DNA from: Phycisphaerae bacterium
GTDB taxonomy: Bacteria; Planctomycetota; Phycisphaerae; Phycisphaerales; UBA1924
Direction of reading: 5' to 3'
Assembly: GCA_016793805.1 (NCBI GenBank)
Contig: JAEUIZ010000040.1
Span: 62,001 to 126,000, forward strand
Length of the DNA: 64,000 nt
Part shown: positions 16,611-24,672 of the stretch, in pieces
How positions within the stretch are numbered: the stretch's first letter is position 1
Layout of the letters: each line of letters opens with the position of its first letter
Notes under the pieces: generated by a model
Databases searched by the model: none
Told to the model about the DNA's origin: nothing
What the model saw: only the letters and a program-made list of their open reading frames with translations
Position numbers and translations under genes: made by a program

Positions 16611-17762
16611 ATGTCGCACGAAACGCCTCCAACGCCCGGCCTCGTCTCAAGCCTTGTGCGCGGCTACATGCCGTTCGTGGTGGCGGTGGGCGTGGCGATC
16701 GTGATGCAGGTGGTGGTGAGGCCCAACGTGGACCCGTATCCAGCGAAACTGCTGCTGGACATCGGGATCAACTGCATCCTGGCGGTCTCGCTGACGATGG
16801 TCAACGGGTTCACGGGGCAGTTCTCGATGGGCCATGCCGGGTTCATGGCGGTGGGCGGGTACGCCTCGGGCGCGATCACGTACTACACGTCGATGCGGGT
16901 GTGGGGCGCGGGCGAGGCACGCGGGGGCGTGCTCAGCGGGATGCTCGGGGGCGAGGGGCTGCCGTGGCTGACGGTGGGCGACGGGCTGTTCCTGTTCTCG
17001 CTCATCGTCGGGGGCGTCGTCGCGGCGGGGCTGGGGTACCTGGTCGGCCTGCCGTCGCTGCGGCTCAAGGGCGACTACCTGGCGATCGTGACGCTGGGCT
17101 TTGGGGAGATCGTGCGCGTGGTGATCCAGCAGACCTCGCCGGTGCTGACGAGCGCCGAGGAGGTCCGGCAGGCGACGATCCTGCAACTGCCGACGCACGT
17201 GGGCGGGTCGCTGGGGTTCTCGGGGATCCCGTACTACACGGGGCTGTTCTGGGTGTACCTCGGGGTGTGCGTGACGCTGATCGTGGCGTTCCGCCTCAAG
17301 ACGAGCACGTTCGGGCGGGCGTTCCTGTCGATCCGCAACGACGAGATCGCGGCCGAGGCGATGGGGGTGAACACGACGCGGTACAAGGTGTGGGCGTTCG
17401 TGATCGCGGCGTTCTTCGCGGGGATCGCGGGCGGGTTGTTCTCGCACACGCTGGGGGTGGGTTTATCGCCCGAGGCCGCGGGGTTCCTGCGGAGTTTCGA
17501 CGTCATCATCATGGTGGTTCTGGGCGGGCTGGGGAGCATCTCGGGCGCGGTGGCGGCGGCGATCATCGTGACGCTGCTCCCGGAGTGGCTGCGGGGCGTG
17601 GCCGAGTACCGCATGATCATCTATGCGCTCGCGCTCATCCTCATCATGATCTTCCGGCCCAAGGGGCTCTTCGGGGTGCGCGAGGTCTGGGACCGGGCGA
17701 CCTGGGCGTGGCTGAGCCGTCGCAAGTCGGGAACGGGAGCGAGGGGGGGTGCGCGCGAATGA
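16611..17762 (+). CDS. livM: Branched-chain amino acid ABC transporter permease LivM
   Basis: Second membrane permease of the Liv-type importer. It has about ten hydrophobic segments. Diagnostic parts are [40 protein letters not shown] and the coupling-helix region [19 protein letters not shown] with [14 protein letters not shown] loop of about 25 glycine-rich residues between the second and third segments ([16 protein letters not shown]) is longer than usual. It ends in a short basic tail and overlaps livG by 4 bp (ATGA), so the two are translationally coupled. It pairs with LivH. Confidence 0.93.
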   Translation: MSHETPPTPGLVSSLVRGYMPFVVAVGVAIVMQVVVRPNVDPYPAKLLLDIGINCILAVSLTMVNGFTGQFSMGHAGFMAVGGYASGAITYYTSMRVWGAGEARGGVLSGMLGGEGLPWLTVGDGLFLFSLIVGGVVAAGLGYLVGLPSLRLKGDYLAIVTLGFGEIVRVVIQQTSPVLTSAEEVRQATILQLPTHVGGSLGFSGIPYYTGLFWVYLGVCVTLIVAFRLKTSTFGRAFLSIRNDEIAAEAMGVNTTRYKVWAFVIAAFFAGIAGGLFSHTLGVGLSPEAAGFLRSFDVIIMVVLGGLGSISGAVAAAIIVTLLPEWLRGVAEYRMIIYALALILIMIFRPKGLFGVREVWDRATWAWLSRRKSGTGARGGARE

Positions 17763-18526
17763 GCGAGGCGATCCTCCAGGCCAGGGGCGTGTCGAAGTCA
17801 TTCGGCGGGTTGCGGGCGGTGTCCGAGTTCTCGCTCTCGCTGCCGGCTCGGGGTCTGCACGGGCTGATCGGCCCCAACGGCGCGGGCAAGACGACGGTGT
17901 TCAACCTGCTCACGGGGGTCTACCACCCGAGCGAGGGCGAGATCAGCCTGGCGGGCGAGTCGCTGCTGGGCCTCAAGCCCCACAAGCGGGCCGCGGCGGG
18001 CCTGGCTCGCACCTTCCAGAACATCCGGCTGTTCGCGGAGTTGTCGGTGCTGGACAACGTGCGGATCGCGTGCCACCTTCGGACGACGCACTCGATGGGG
18101 AGCGCGATCCTGCGCCTGCCGAAGCATCGTCGCGAGGAGCGAGCGATCGTTCGGCGATCGATGGAACTGCTCGAGGTCTTCGACCTGGCCGGACGGGCGA
18201 GTGAGGATGCGCGGAACCTGCCTTATGGCGACCAGCGGCGATTGGAGATCGCACGGGCGCTGGCGACCGAGCCCAAGTGCCTGCTGCTGGACGAGCCGGC
18301 GGCGGGGATGAACCCGCAGGAGAAGGTGGACCTGCGGAAACTGATCCACCAGATCCGCGAGCGGTTCGGGGTGGCGATCCTGTTGATCGAGCACGACATG
18401 GGCGTGGTGATGAACCTGTGCGAGCGCATCACGGTGTTGAACTTCGGGCAGACGATCGCCGCGGGCACGCCCGAGCACGTGCAGTCGGATCCGAAGGTGA
18501 TCGAGGCGTATCTCGGGACGGAGTAG
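17759..18526 (+). CDS. livG: Branched-chain amino acid ABC transporter ATP-binding protein LivG
   Basis: ABC ATPase of the Liv importer. It has Walker [17 protein letters not shown], the family-specific [18 protein letters not shown], a signature that reads [16 protein letters not shown] (YGDQ where most ABC proteins have LSGGQ, but YG-Q is normal for LivG), Walker [13 protein letters not shown] and the switch histidine in [10 protein letters not shown]. Its 255 residues match LivG rather than LivF. The expected partner LivF does not follow; the next gene is on the other strand. Either LivF is elsewhere or LivG works as a homodimer. Confidence 0.93.
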   Translation: MSEAILQARGVSKSFGGLRAVSEFSLSLPARGLHGLIGPNGAGKTTVFNLLTGVYHPSEGEISLAGESLLGLKPHKRAAAGLARTFQNIRLFAELSVLDNVRIACHLRTTHSMGSAILRLPKHRREERAIVRRSMELLEVFDLAGRASEDARNLPYGDQRRLEIARALATEPKCLLLDEPAAGMNPQEKVDLRKLIHQIRERFGVAILLIEHDMGVVMNLCERITVLNFGQTIAAGTPEHVQSDPKVIEAYLGTE

Positions 18527-18543
18527 CATCCCGACGGGAGCCG

Positions 18544-18876
18544 CTACACGGGCCTCTTCCAGCCGTAGTCGGGGTCCTTGGCGAGCACGCCGGCGGACTG
18601 GCGGACGCAGCGAAGGCAGGCGGATGCGCCGGTGGCGCCGAGCCACATGATCTCGTTGCGGCGTTCGAGGCAGAGGCGGCACTCTTCGCCGGGGCTGGCG
18701 GTGCCGCGACTCTCAAGAACGAGCGCCCGGTAGGCGTTGGTGAGGCAAGTTCCGCAGACGACGGCGCCGCGGTGGCCCTCGACGAGCGGGACGCCCTCGG
18801 CCCATGGCGCAGCGCAGAAGTCGCACAGGACGTCTTCCATCCGGACGTTCTCGGGGTCGATTCCCGGGCGGTGCAT
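18544..18876 (-). CDS. Small double zinc-ribbon protein, unknown function
   Basis: The 110-residue protein has four CxxC motifs (CDFC, CGTC, CRLC, CLRC) arranged as two zinc ribbons separated by about 25 residues, with little else. Such proteins bind nucleic acid or protein partners. The family is not one I can name. The start is uncertain: ATG 18876 or ATG 18840 (MEDVLCDFC). It is divergent from the flavoprotein gene, 51 bp apart, so their promoters must overlap. Its 3' end lies 17 bp from the end of livG. Confidence 0.7.
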   Translation of the reverse strand: MHRPGIDPENVRMEDVLCDFCAAPWAEGVPLVEGHRGAVVCGTCLTNAYRALVLESRGTASPGEECRLCLERRNEIMWLGATGASACLRCVRQSAGVLAKDPDYGWKRPV

Positions 18877-18927
18877 GGGCGAAGGTAGGCGTGCGGAGCG
18901 GGCCGGGCTTCGGTAGACTTGGAGGAG

Positions 18928-20505
18928 ATGGAGGAACGCGACTACGACGCGGTGATCATCGGCGGGGCCTTTGCGGGGGCGTCGGCGGCGATCCTGCTTC
19001 GTCGCCTCCGGCCCGAGGGCCGCGTGCTCGTGGTCGAGCGAAAGGAAGCGTTTGACGAGAAGGTGGGCGAGGCGACCACCGAGATGTCGGCGATGTTCCT
19101 GACCCGGCGTCTGGCTCTGTGGGGGCACCTCGAGCGCGAGCACCTTCCCAAGGAGGGGCTGCGGTACTGGTTCGTGAACGAACGGGTGCGTGGGCACGCC
19201 GAGGCGGGCGAGACGGGTGGGTTTCTGCGGAGCGCGGTGCCCGCGTTCCAGTTGCGACGCGACGCGCTGGACGAGCACCTGCTGCGGCTCGCGCGCGAGG
19301 GTGGCGCGGAGGTGCTCCGGCCCGCGACGGTGCGGGACGTGGAACTTGGGGACTTTGACAGCCGCGTGACGATCGATCGGGCCGGCGAGCGGTTCGTGGC
19401 CCGCACGCGGTGGGTGCTGGACGCGTCGGGTCGGGCAACGTTCCTGTCGAGGCGGCTGGGGTTGTTCGAGTGGAACGACGCGCACCCGATCGCGTCGGCG
19501 TGGGCGAGGTGGACCGGGGTTCGGCACCTGGACGATCTCGCGGCCCGCGGCCCGGCGCACCTGTCGCGAGGGAACGTGTCGTCGCGGAGATTGGCGACGA
19601 ACCACTACATGGGCCGGGGGCATTGGACGTGGGTGATCCCGCTGGGCAACGGGCAGACGAGCGTCGGGATCGTGTGGGACAAGCGGCTGGTGGACCTGCA
19701 CAAGTCGCCGCGGATTCGGGAGGACTACCGCGAGCACCTCATGGCGAATCCGGCGCTGCGCGAGTTGCTCGAGGGCGCGACGATGCGCGAGGAGGACTTC
19801 CGGTCTCTGTCGCGTGCGGCCTACCGATCGAAGCAGTACATGGGTCGCGGCTGGGCGCTGCTGGGCGACTCGGCGTCGTTCCTGGATCCGTACTACTCGC
19901 CGGGCCTGGATCATGCGTCGTTCACGGTCGAGGCGACGACGGCGATCGTGGCCAAGCACGCGCGGGGCAAGGCCATCGACGATGAGATCGCGGAGCACAA
20001 CCGCGCGTTCGACTGCTCCTATACCCGGTTCTTCGAGGCGGTGTACCGCGACAAGTACCGCTACATGGGAGAGCGGGACCTCGTGTCCGCGGCGTTTCTG
20101 ATGGATACGGCGCAGTACTACCTGTTCGTGGTGATGTACGCGTACCGGGTGCTGGGCCGGTTCTTCTGGATGCCGGTGCTGGCGCAGCCTCAGGCGCACC
20201 TGAGTTACCTGCTGATGCGATTCACGCATCGGCGGTTCGTGCGGATTGCGGACCGCAGACACCGGCTTGGAGTCTGCGGGGAGCGGAACGATCGGCGGCG
20301 GATCAAGGTGCTTTTCAACCTCGGTGCCGCGCCGGCCCGGATGCTGCTCAAGGGGCTGGCGTTGTGGGTTCGGGCCGAGGCGGGCAACGTGTGGCTGTCG
20401 CTCGTGGGCGCGCCCGCCCCGTCGGCGGTCAAGCGCGGCCCGGAGGTCATCGGGGCCGTCCTCTCGGAGCCGAAGCCCGCTGCGATGGACGCGGCGGTTC
20501 GGTAA
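18928..20505 (+). CDS. FAD-dependent oxidoreductase of the flavin halogenase type
   Basis: A 525-residue flavoprotein with the N-terminal dinucleotide-binding motif AVIIGGAFAGASAAILL, the KVGEATTEMSAMFL segment aligning with the GEAT/S region of flavin-dependent halogenases, and WALLGDSASFLDPYYSPG in the FAD pyrophosphate loop. It contains WTWVIP, matching the WxWxIP motif of halogenases that lowers monooxygenase activity. A lysine in HLPKEGLRYWF may be the active-site lysine, but I cannot align it with certainty. The C-terminal 120 residues are hydrophobic and basic, suggesting membrane association. ATG 18928 follows GGAGG; an in-frame TTG lies at 18919. No flavin reductase is adjacent. Alternatives are a general FAD monooxygenase or reductase. 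Confidence 0.75.
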   Translation: MEERDYDAVIIGGAFAGASAAILLRRLRPEGRVLVVERKEAFDEKVGEATTEMSAMFLTRRLALWGHLEREHLPKEGLRYWFVNERVRGHAEAGETGGFLRSAVPAFQLRRDALDEHLLRLAREGGAEVLRPATVRDVELGDFDSRVTIDRAGERFVARTRWVLDASGRATFLSRRLGLFEWNDAHPIASAWARWTGVRHLDDLAARGPAHLSRGNVSSRRLATNHYMGRGHWTWVIPLGNGQTSVGIVWDKRLVDLHKSPRIREDYREHLMANPALRELLEGATMREEDFRSLSRAAYRSKQYMGRGWALLGDSASFLDPYYSPGLDHASFTVEATTAIVAKHARGKAIDDEIAEHNRAFDCSYTRFFEAVYRDKYRYMGERDLVSAAFLMDTAQYYLFVVMYAYRVLGRFFWMPVLAQPQAHLSYLLMRFTHRRFVRIADRRHRLGVCGERNDRRRIKVLFNLGAAPARMLLKGLALWVRAEAGNVWLSLVGAPAPSAVKRGPEVIGAVLSEPKPAAMDAAVR

Positions 20506-20561
20506 CGGAGCGAGTCACGGCTCGCGGGGCACGCCAAGGTACCGGTGCGGGAAATGAGAAA

Positions 20562-20595
20562 GGCCCCGCCCCCCAGTGCGGCGAGGGACGGGGCC
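20562..20595 (-). terminator. Rho-independent-like terminator between convergent genes
   Basis: An 11-bp GC-rich stem with one mismatch (GGCCCCGCCCC at 20562-20572 against GGGACGGGGCC at 20585-20595) lies between two convergent genes. On the minus strand it is followed by CTTTCTCATTTC, pyrimidine-rich with several T, so it best fits the gene ending at 20645. It could act in both directions. Confidence 0.6.
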
Positions 20596-20644
20596 GAGAA
20601 CGGACTGACGCGGGCGGCGCGCCGGTCCGGTTGGTGGGCCGTGG

Positions 20645-23308
20645 TTACGGGCAGCCGATGGCGAACTGGTTGAGGAAGCAGGTGAAGTCGTTGACGTTCA
20701 GGACCGGCGGCGTCGTCGAGCCGTCGCAGTTGGCGTAGGGATCGGCGGCGGCGAACTTGTTGAGGAAGCAGGTGAAGTCGTTGACGTTCAGGACCGGCGG
20801 CGTCGTCGAGCCGTCGCAGTTGGCGTAGCAGGCTCCCAGGCCCAGCGCGGCGTTGATGGCGTCAAGATCGGCATGGTTGACGATCAGGTCGCCGGTCATG
20901 TCGGCGGAGAGGTCAAACCCGACGGCCTCGGCAAGATCGGTCCAAGTGGCATTCCCGTCGGTGACGAAGGGGTTGCCGATGAACTGGTCGCGGACGTAGT
21001 TGACGTCCTGAGAGTTGATCACGCCGTCGGCGCCCACGGGGGCCCACCCGCGGGCGATGCCGCCGGATCCAATGACGTCGAAGCGGGACTCGCCAGCGAC
21101 GTAGGCGCCGCCTGAGGCCTTGGTGGTGCCGAAGAAGTTGTTGCTCCCGGTGAGGGAGAACCAGGCGTTGTCGATGGCCTCGAAGCCCTTCTTGCGGTCG
21201 AGCTTGCCGGTGACGGGGTCGATGGCGAGGCCGTCGGCCCAGTAGCGGACGTCCTTGGCGTCGAAGTTCCCGTCGCAGTTGAAGTCGCCGAGGATCTCGA
21301 TGACGGCGTCGGAGCCCGCGGTCCCGGAGCCGGGATTGGGCCCGGTGAAGGCCGGAGCAACCCAGACCGGCCCGCCGGTGCGCTGGCGGAAAGCACGGAG
21401 CATGTCGGTCGCGTCGTTGAGGTTGCGGAGCCCGTCGCCGTTGAAGTCGCCGGCGATGCGGTTGCGCGTGGCGAGGGTGGTGTTGTAGCCGACGACAGCA
21501 CCGCCCTGGTTGATGTAGTTCGCGCCGTTGGCGACGCCGTCGCTGTAGGTGATGCCCGCGCCGGTTCGACGGGCAGGGGACTGACCCGCGAGGTTGGCCG
21601 AACCGGTGCCGAAGGACTGGAACTGGGCATCGTCGAGGACGCTGAAGGGGGGCAGAGCCGCATAAAGCGAGGCGTTGTAGTTGGGGTTGGGAGTGAGTTG
21701 GGTGGGGTTGGTGAGGCTGTTGACGTACTGCCTCGCCGGGTTGAGCACAAGGAGCGTGGCGGCCCACTCGCCGGGCATGCCGAAAGTCTGCGGGGTGCCG
21801 GGGACGGAAATGAAGTTCTCGATGGAGCGGGTGATGTTGTTGACGAACTTGGCGGCCTCGATGTTGGCCATGGGGGGGTTTGAGTTCCCGATTGTTCCGC
21901 CGAGGACGGCTTGGTTCCGCGGATCGCCGACGGTGGCGAGGATGGCGGGGCCGCCGATGGAGTAGAGAGATGGATTCAGGCTGGGGTTGTTCTCGCAGAT
22001 GTTGGCAAGGGTTGGGCGTGCGTACTGGGTGCCGCCGGCGAGGCTGCAACGAATCGCCACGAGGTCGTAGCGTGCCGAGTTGGCGACGGTGAATCGTTCG
22101 GCACCTGAGTAGCCCATCCCGAGCCGGGTGTTTCGGATGGTGGTCTCGACGTCGCCGGAGCCGATCTTGTTGCAGGGCTCGTAGAGGCTTCCGACGACGT
22201 TGCCGTTGCCGGTGGAGCCGTTCTGCGGGGCGGTGCCGCCGACGTTGTCGCCGACGCCCCAGGCGGGGTCGATGCCGGCCGTGTTGTTGAACCCGTTGCG
22301 GGTGCCCGAGCCGATCTCGCGGGTGACGGCGATGAGGTTCTCGCCGTTGATCATCCGACCCGTGGCATAGAAGTGGTTGACCTCGGTCTGGTCCATCTGG
22401 CGGACGCCGGTGCCGAAACTGGTCAGCATCGCGATGGGCGCCCAAGCGAGGGGCGAGTCGAAGATGGTGTCGCAATCGGGCGATGTCACATTCAGGTTGC
22501 GGCTGGTGCCGAGGTTGGCAAGGGTGTATTGGAACCCGCCGCCGGTTCCGTTGACCCCGACCGAGGTGCGCGGGTTGACGCCGTAGCCGGGCTGGGTTGG
22601 GAGACGTCCGAAGCCGTTGGGTCCGCTGGATGCCTGGACGGCCCAGATGCTGGGTACGTCGACGGGGGCGATGTCGACCCGGAAGCCGCCGTTGGCGGGA
22701 GCGCCGGCGACCGCAGCAAGCGTGACGAGGTTGGCGGCCATGGGAAGTCCGGCGACATTGCTGGGGGTGTAGAGCGCCCCGAAGAACTGCGGATTGGCGG
22801 TGGTGTCATAAACGAGCGTGCCGTTGTAATACTGCTTCGACGCGTTGGCGTTGGTGACGGGGCCGGCCCCGGTGTTGCCGAAGACGACGTTGGGCGGGTT
22901 GACGAGCCCGACGGCGCCCGTGACCCAGTTGCCGGGCCACATCGAGGGGTTGGAGCAGGACCCGGCGGCCTTGGGCCCGAAGTCGATCAACTCCTGGTAC
23001 CCGGCGACGGACCCGGACACGCGATAGGTCACGACCCAGTGGTCGTTGCCACTGGGCACGGCGAGGTTGTTAGTCCACGCGGTGCTGGTGGTGGTGGGCG
23101 TGAGGTTGTCGATGGAACTGGGCACGAGGCTGCCGGCGAAACCGTCGCCATCGCAGTCGAGGTAGTCGTTGGTGGCGGCGGGTGCTTTCAGGAAGTTCTC
23201 CAGCAGGGTGGCGCCGGAGAGGGTGACGACCGCGGGCTGGGCATAGGCGCTCACCGCCAGGCCCGCCGCGGCCAGGAGGCTCATCGAACACTGAGTCTTG
23301 AACGTCAT
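20645..23308 (-). CDS. Secreted PBP-like protein with dockerin-type EF-hands and GC-type tail
   Basis: An 887-residue exported protein. The signal peptide is SLLAAAGLAVSAYAQP. The N-terminal half resembles phosphate-binding-protein-like (PBP) domains: VVTLSGATLLENFL and, near residue 330, VTREIGSGTRNGFNN, like the SGT loop of PstS-type proteins. Near residues 618, 674 and 802 are calcium-loop repeats of the dockerin type (GDFNGDGLRNLNDATDML, GDFNCDGNFDAKDVRYW). The last 65 residues are two GC-type units ending AIGCP. A GGGAG lies about seven bases before ATG 23308. It is probably a cell-surface protein; the bound ligand is unknown. Confidence 0.8.
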   Translation of the reverse strand: MTFKTQCSMSLLAAAGLAVSAYAQPAVVTLSGATLLENFLKAPAATNDYLDCDGDGFAGSLVPSSIDNLTPTTTSTAWTNNLAVPSGNDHWVVTYRVSGSVAGYQELIDFGPKAAGSCSNPSMWPGNWVTGAVGLVNPPNVVFGNTGAGPVTNANASKQYYNGTLVYDTTANPQFFGALYTPSNVAGLPMAANLVTLAAVAGAPANGGFRVDIAPVDVPSIWAVQASSGPNGFGRLPTQPGYGVNPRTSVGVNGTGGGFQYTLANLGTSRNLNVTSPDCDTIFDSPLAWAPIAMLTSFGTGVRQMDQTEVNHFYATGRMINGENLIAVTREIGSGTRNGFNNTAGIDPAWGVGDNVGGTAPQNGSTGNGNVVGSLYEPCNKIGSGDVETTIRNTRLGMGYSGAERFTVANSARYDLVAIRCSLAGGTQYARPTLANICENNPSLNPSLYSIGGPAILATVGDPRNQAVLGGTIGNSNPPMANIEAAKFVNNITRSIENFISVPGTPQTFGMPGEWAATLLVLNPARQYVNSLTNPTQLTPNPNYNASLYAALPPFSVLDDAQFQSFGTGSANLAGQSPARRTGAGITYSDGVANGANYINQGGAVVGYNTTLATRNRIAGDFNGDGLRNLNDATDMLRAFRQRTGGPVWVAPAFTGPNPGSGTAGSDAVIEILGDFNCDGNFDAKDVRYWADGLAIDPVTGKLDRKKGFEAIDNAWFSLTGSNNFFGTTKASGGAYVAGESRFDVIGSGGIARGWAPVGADGVINSQDVNYVRDQFIGNPFVTDGNATWTDLAEAVGFDLSADMTGDLIVNHADLDAINAALGLGACYANCDGSTTPPVLNVNDFTCFLNKFAAADPYANCDGSTTPPVLNVNDFTCFLNQFAIGCP
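20660..20828 (-). repeat. Two nearly identical 79-bp units encoding the GC-type tail
   Basis: Bases 20660-20738 and 20750-20828 differ at a single position (Gln versus Lys codon). The period is 90 bp, or 30 codons. The equivalent units in the other two tailed proteins of this window are much more diverged, so this pair looks recently duplicated or homogenised. Confidence 0.95.
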
Positions 23309-23461
23309 GGCGTGATCTCCCTCAAGAAGGAACAGATACGAGCGCGCCGCGTCCGCGAGTGCCGCGCACTCGTCAGGACCCAGTCGCTCGACCTCATCAA
23401 TCGCCCCGCCCGCGCTCTCGCGCGAGCGGGCGCTTTCCACTCTCCTCCGAGTGGCGTGAAC

Positions 23462-24514
23462 TTACGGCGCGTCGGGGTTCGTCCCGCCGTTGGGCCCCCA
23501 CCCCTTCTTGATACGGTTATCCCCGGTGAGGCTGTAGAAGCCGTCGCCCCACAGGCGGCGGCGGAGCGTCTCCTTGACGTGCATCGTCTCGGCGTGCCCG
23601 TCGACGAAGGCGAACGCCCCCGCCCCGCCGTCGACCTTGTCTGAGCCCTTGCCGGGATGCGACCGCCCCACGCAGTTCAGGAGCGAGAGGTTGGGCGTGT
23701 CGATGGCGTAGGCGGGGACCTGCGCGAGCGGTTTGACGGCCTGGGTCGTGGGGTAGTAGAACCGCGGGCCGCCGGGCGGCTCGGAGTACGTCGCGGAGCC
23801 CGAGGAGATGCCGAGAAAGGGGCTGATGGCGCGGTGGCTCTTGCTCTCGAAGCCCCCGCCGGCCGAGGCGCCGATGACGCTCCAGTCGCCGGTGCTGATG
23901 AACTCGGCAGCGAGGATGGTCTTGGAGGCGCCGGACTGGCTCCCGTCGACGAGCGAGGGATTGACGAACTGGTTCTTGCGTGGGCCGGAGCCGTTGAACT
24001 TGTTGCGAGGGAAGATGGCGGCATTGCCGGTGTATCCCATGCGCTTGACCTGACGGTCGATGGGCTGGGATGTCCCTTGCGAACCGCCCGTCCCGTTGAC
24101 CTGACCGGGCTCCCAGTTGTCCGCGTCGGGGCCTGGGTTCGTGGCGGGCGCACCCCCACGGACGGCCGCGGGGTTCTTGAAGGCCTCCTCGGGCAGTCCG
24201 CCGTTCTCGAAGAGGAACTGGCTCCAATGCAGATACCCGTTCCCGGGCGTCGGATGGCTCTCGACCTGATCGACGAGCCGCCATTCGAGGGAGTCGGGGT
24301 CCTTCGGATAGAGATAGGCGGCGGGGAAGTATCGCTCGGAAACGGTGTAGATCGTCACGCCTTGTGCGATCGTTCGGCAGTTCGATGCCGACTTCATGGC
24401 CCGGCCGGCCGCCCGCGCGCCCGCGAGCGAGGGCAGGAGGATGCCGATGAGGAGCGCGATGATGGCGATGACGACGAGCAGTTCGATCAGGGTGAACCCA
24501 CGGTCTCTGCGCAT
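23462..24514 (-). CDS. Type II secretion pseudopilin-like protein (DUF1559 type)
   Basis: The N-terminus MRRDRGFTLIELLVVIAII is a class III prepilin leader: cleavage after the glycine would leave a Phe-initiated helix with Glu5. The C-terminal part contains the FAFVDGHAETM motif typical of the large planctomycete family of DUF1559 pseudopilin-like proteins. The body is 300 residues of low-complexity beta-type sequence, rich in Ser, Gly and Pro. AAGGA lies seven bases before ATG 24514. It is placed between two secreted GC-tailed proteins on the same strand, which suggests a shared envelope role, though the exact function is unknown. Confidence 0.85.
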   Translation of the reverse strand: MRRDRGFTLIELLVVIAIIALLIGILLPSLAGARAAGRAMKSASNCRTIAQGVTIYTVSERYFPAAYLYPKDPDSLEWRLVDQVESHPTPGNGYLHWSQFLFENGGLPEEAFKNPAAVRGGAPATNPGPDADNWEPGQVNGTGGSQGTSQPIDRQVKRMGYTGNAAIFPRNKFNGSGPRKNQFVNPSLVDGSQSGASKTILAAEFISTGDWSVIGASAGGGFESKSHRAISPFLGISSGSATYSEPPGGPRFYYPTTQAVKPLAQVPAYAIDTPNLSLLNCVGRSHPGKGSDKVDGGAGAFAFVDGHAETMHVKETLRRRLWGDGFYSLTGDNRIKKGWGPNGGTNPDAP

Positions 24515-24672
24515 AGTGATGTCCTTCCGCACAAGGTCGGTCCTTCGTTCACGACGCCGCGACTCACTCCCGCTCCGGCGGAGGACAATACCGGGCGAGC
24601 GACCGGAATGGACTGCGGTTGCGCTTGGTTTGGGTAAAGGTTGCGCGAAACCGGCCCAGGCCTATCGCTCGA

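Noticed and set aside
16901-17758. Long upstream extension of the livG reading frame into livM
   Set aside because: It overlaps livM with Arg/Gly-rich non-family sequence; the LivG homology starts at ATG 17759.
22373-23644. 423-codon plus-strand frame, Gly/Val-rich
   Set aside because: It is antisense to the PBP/dockerin gene, which has a signal peptide, ribosome site and known domains.
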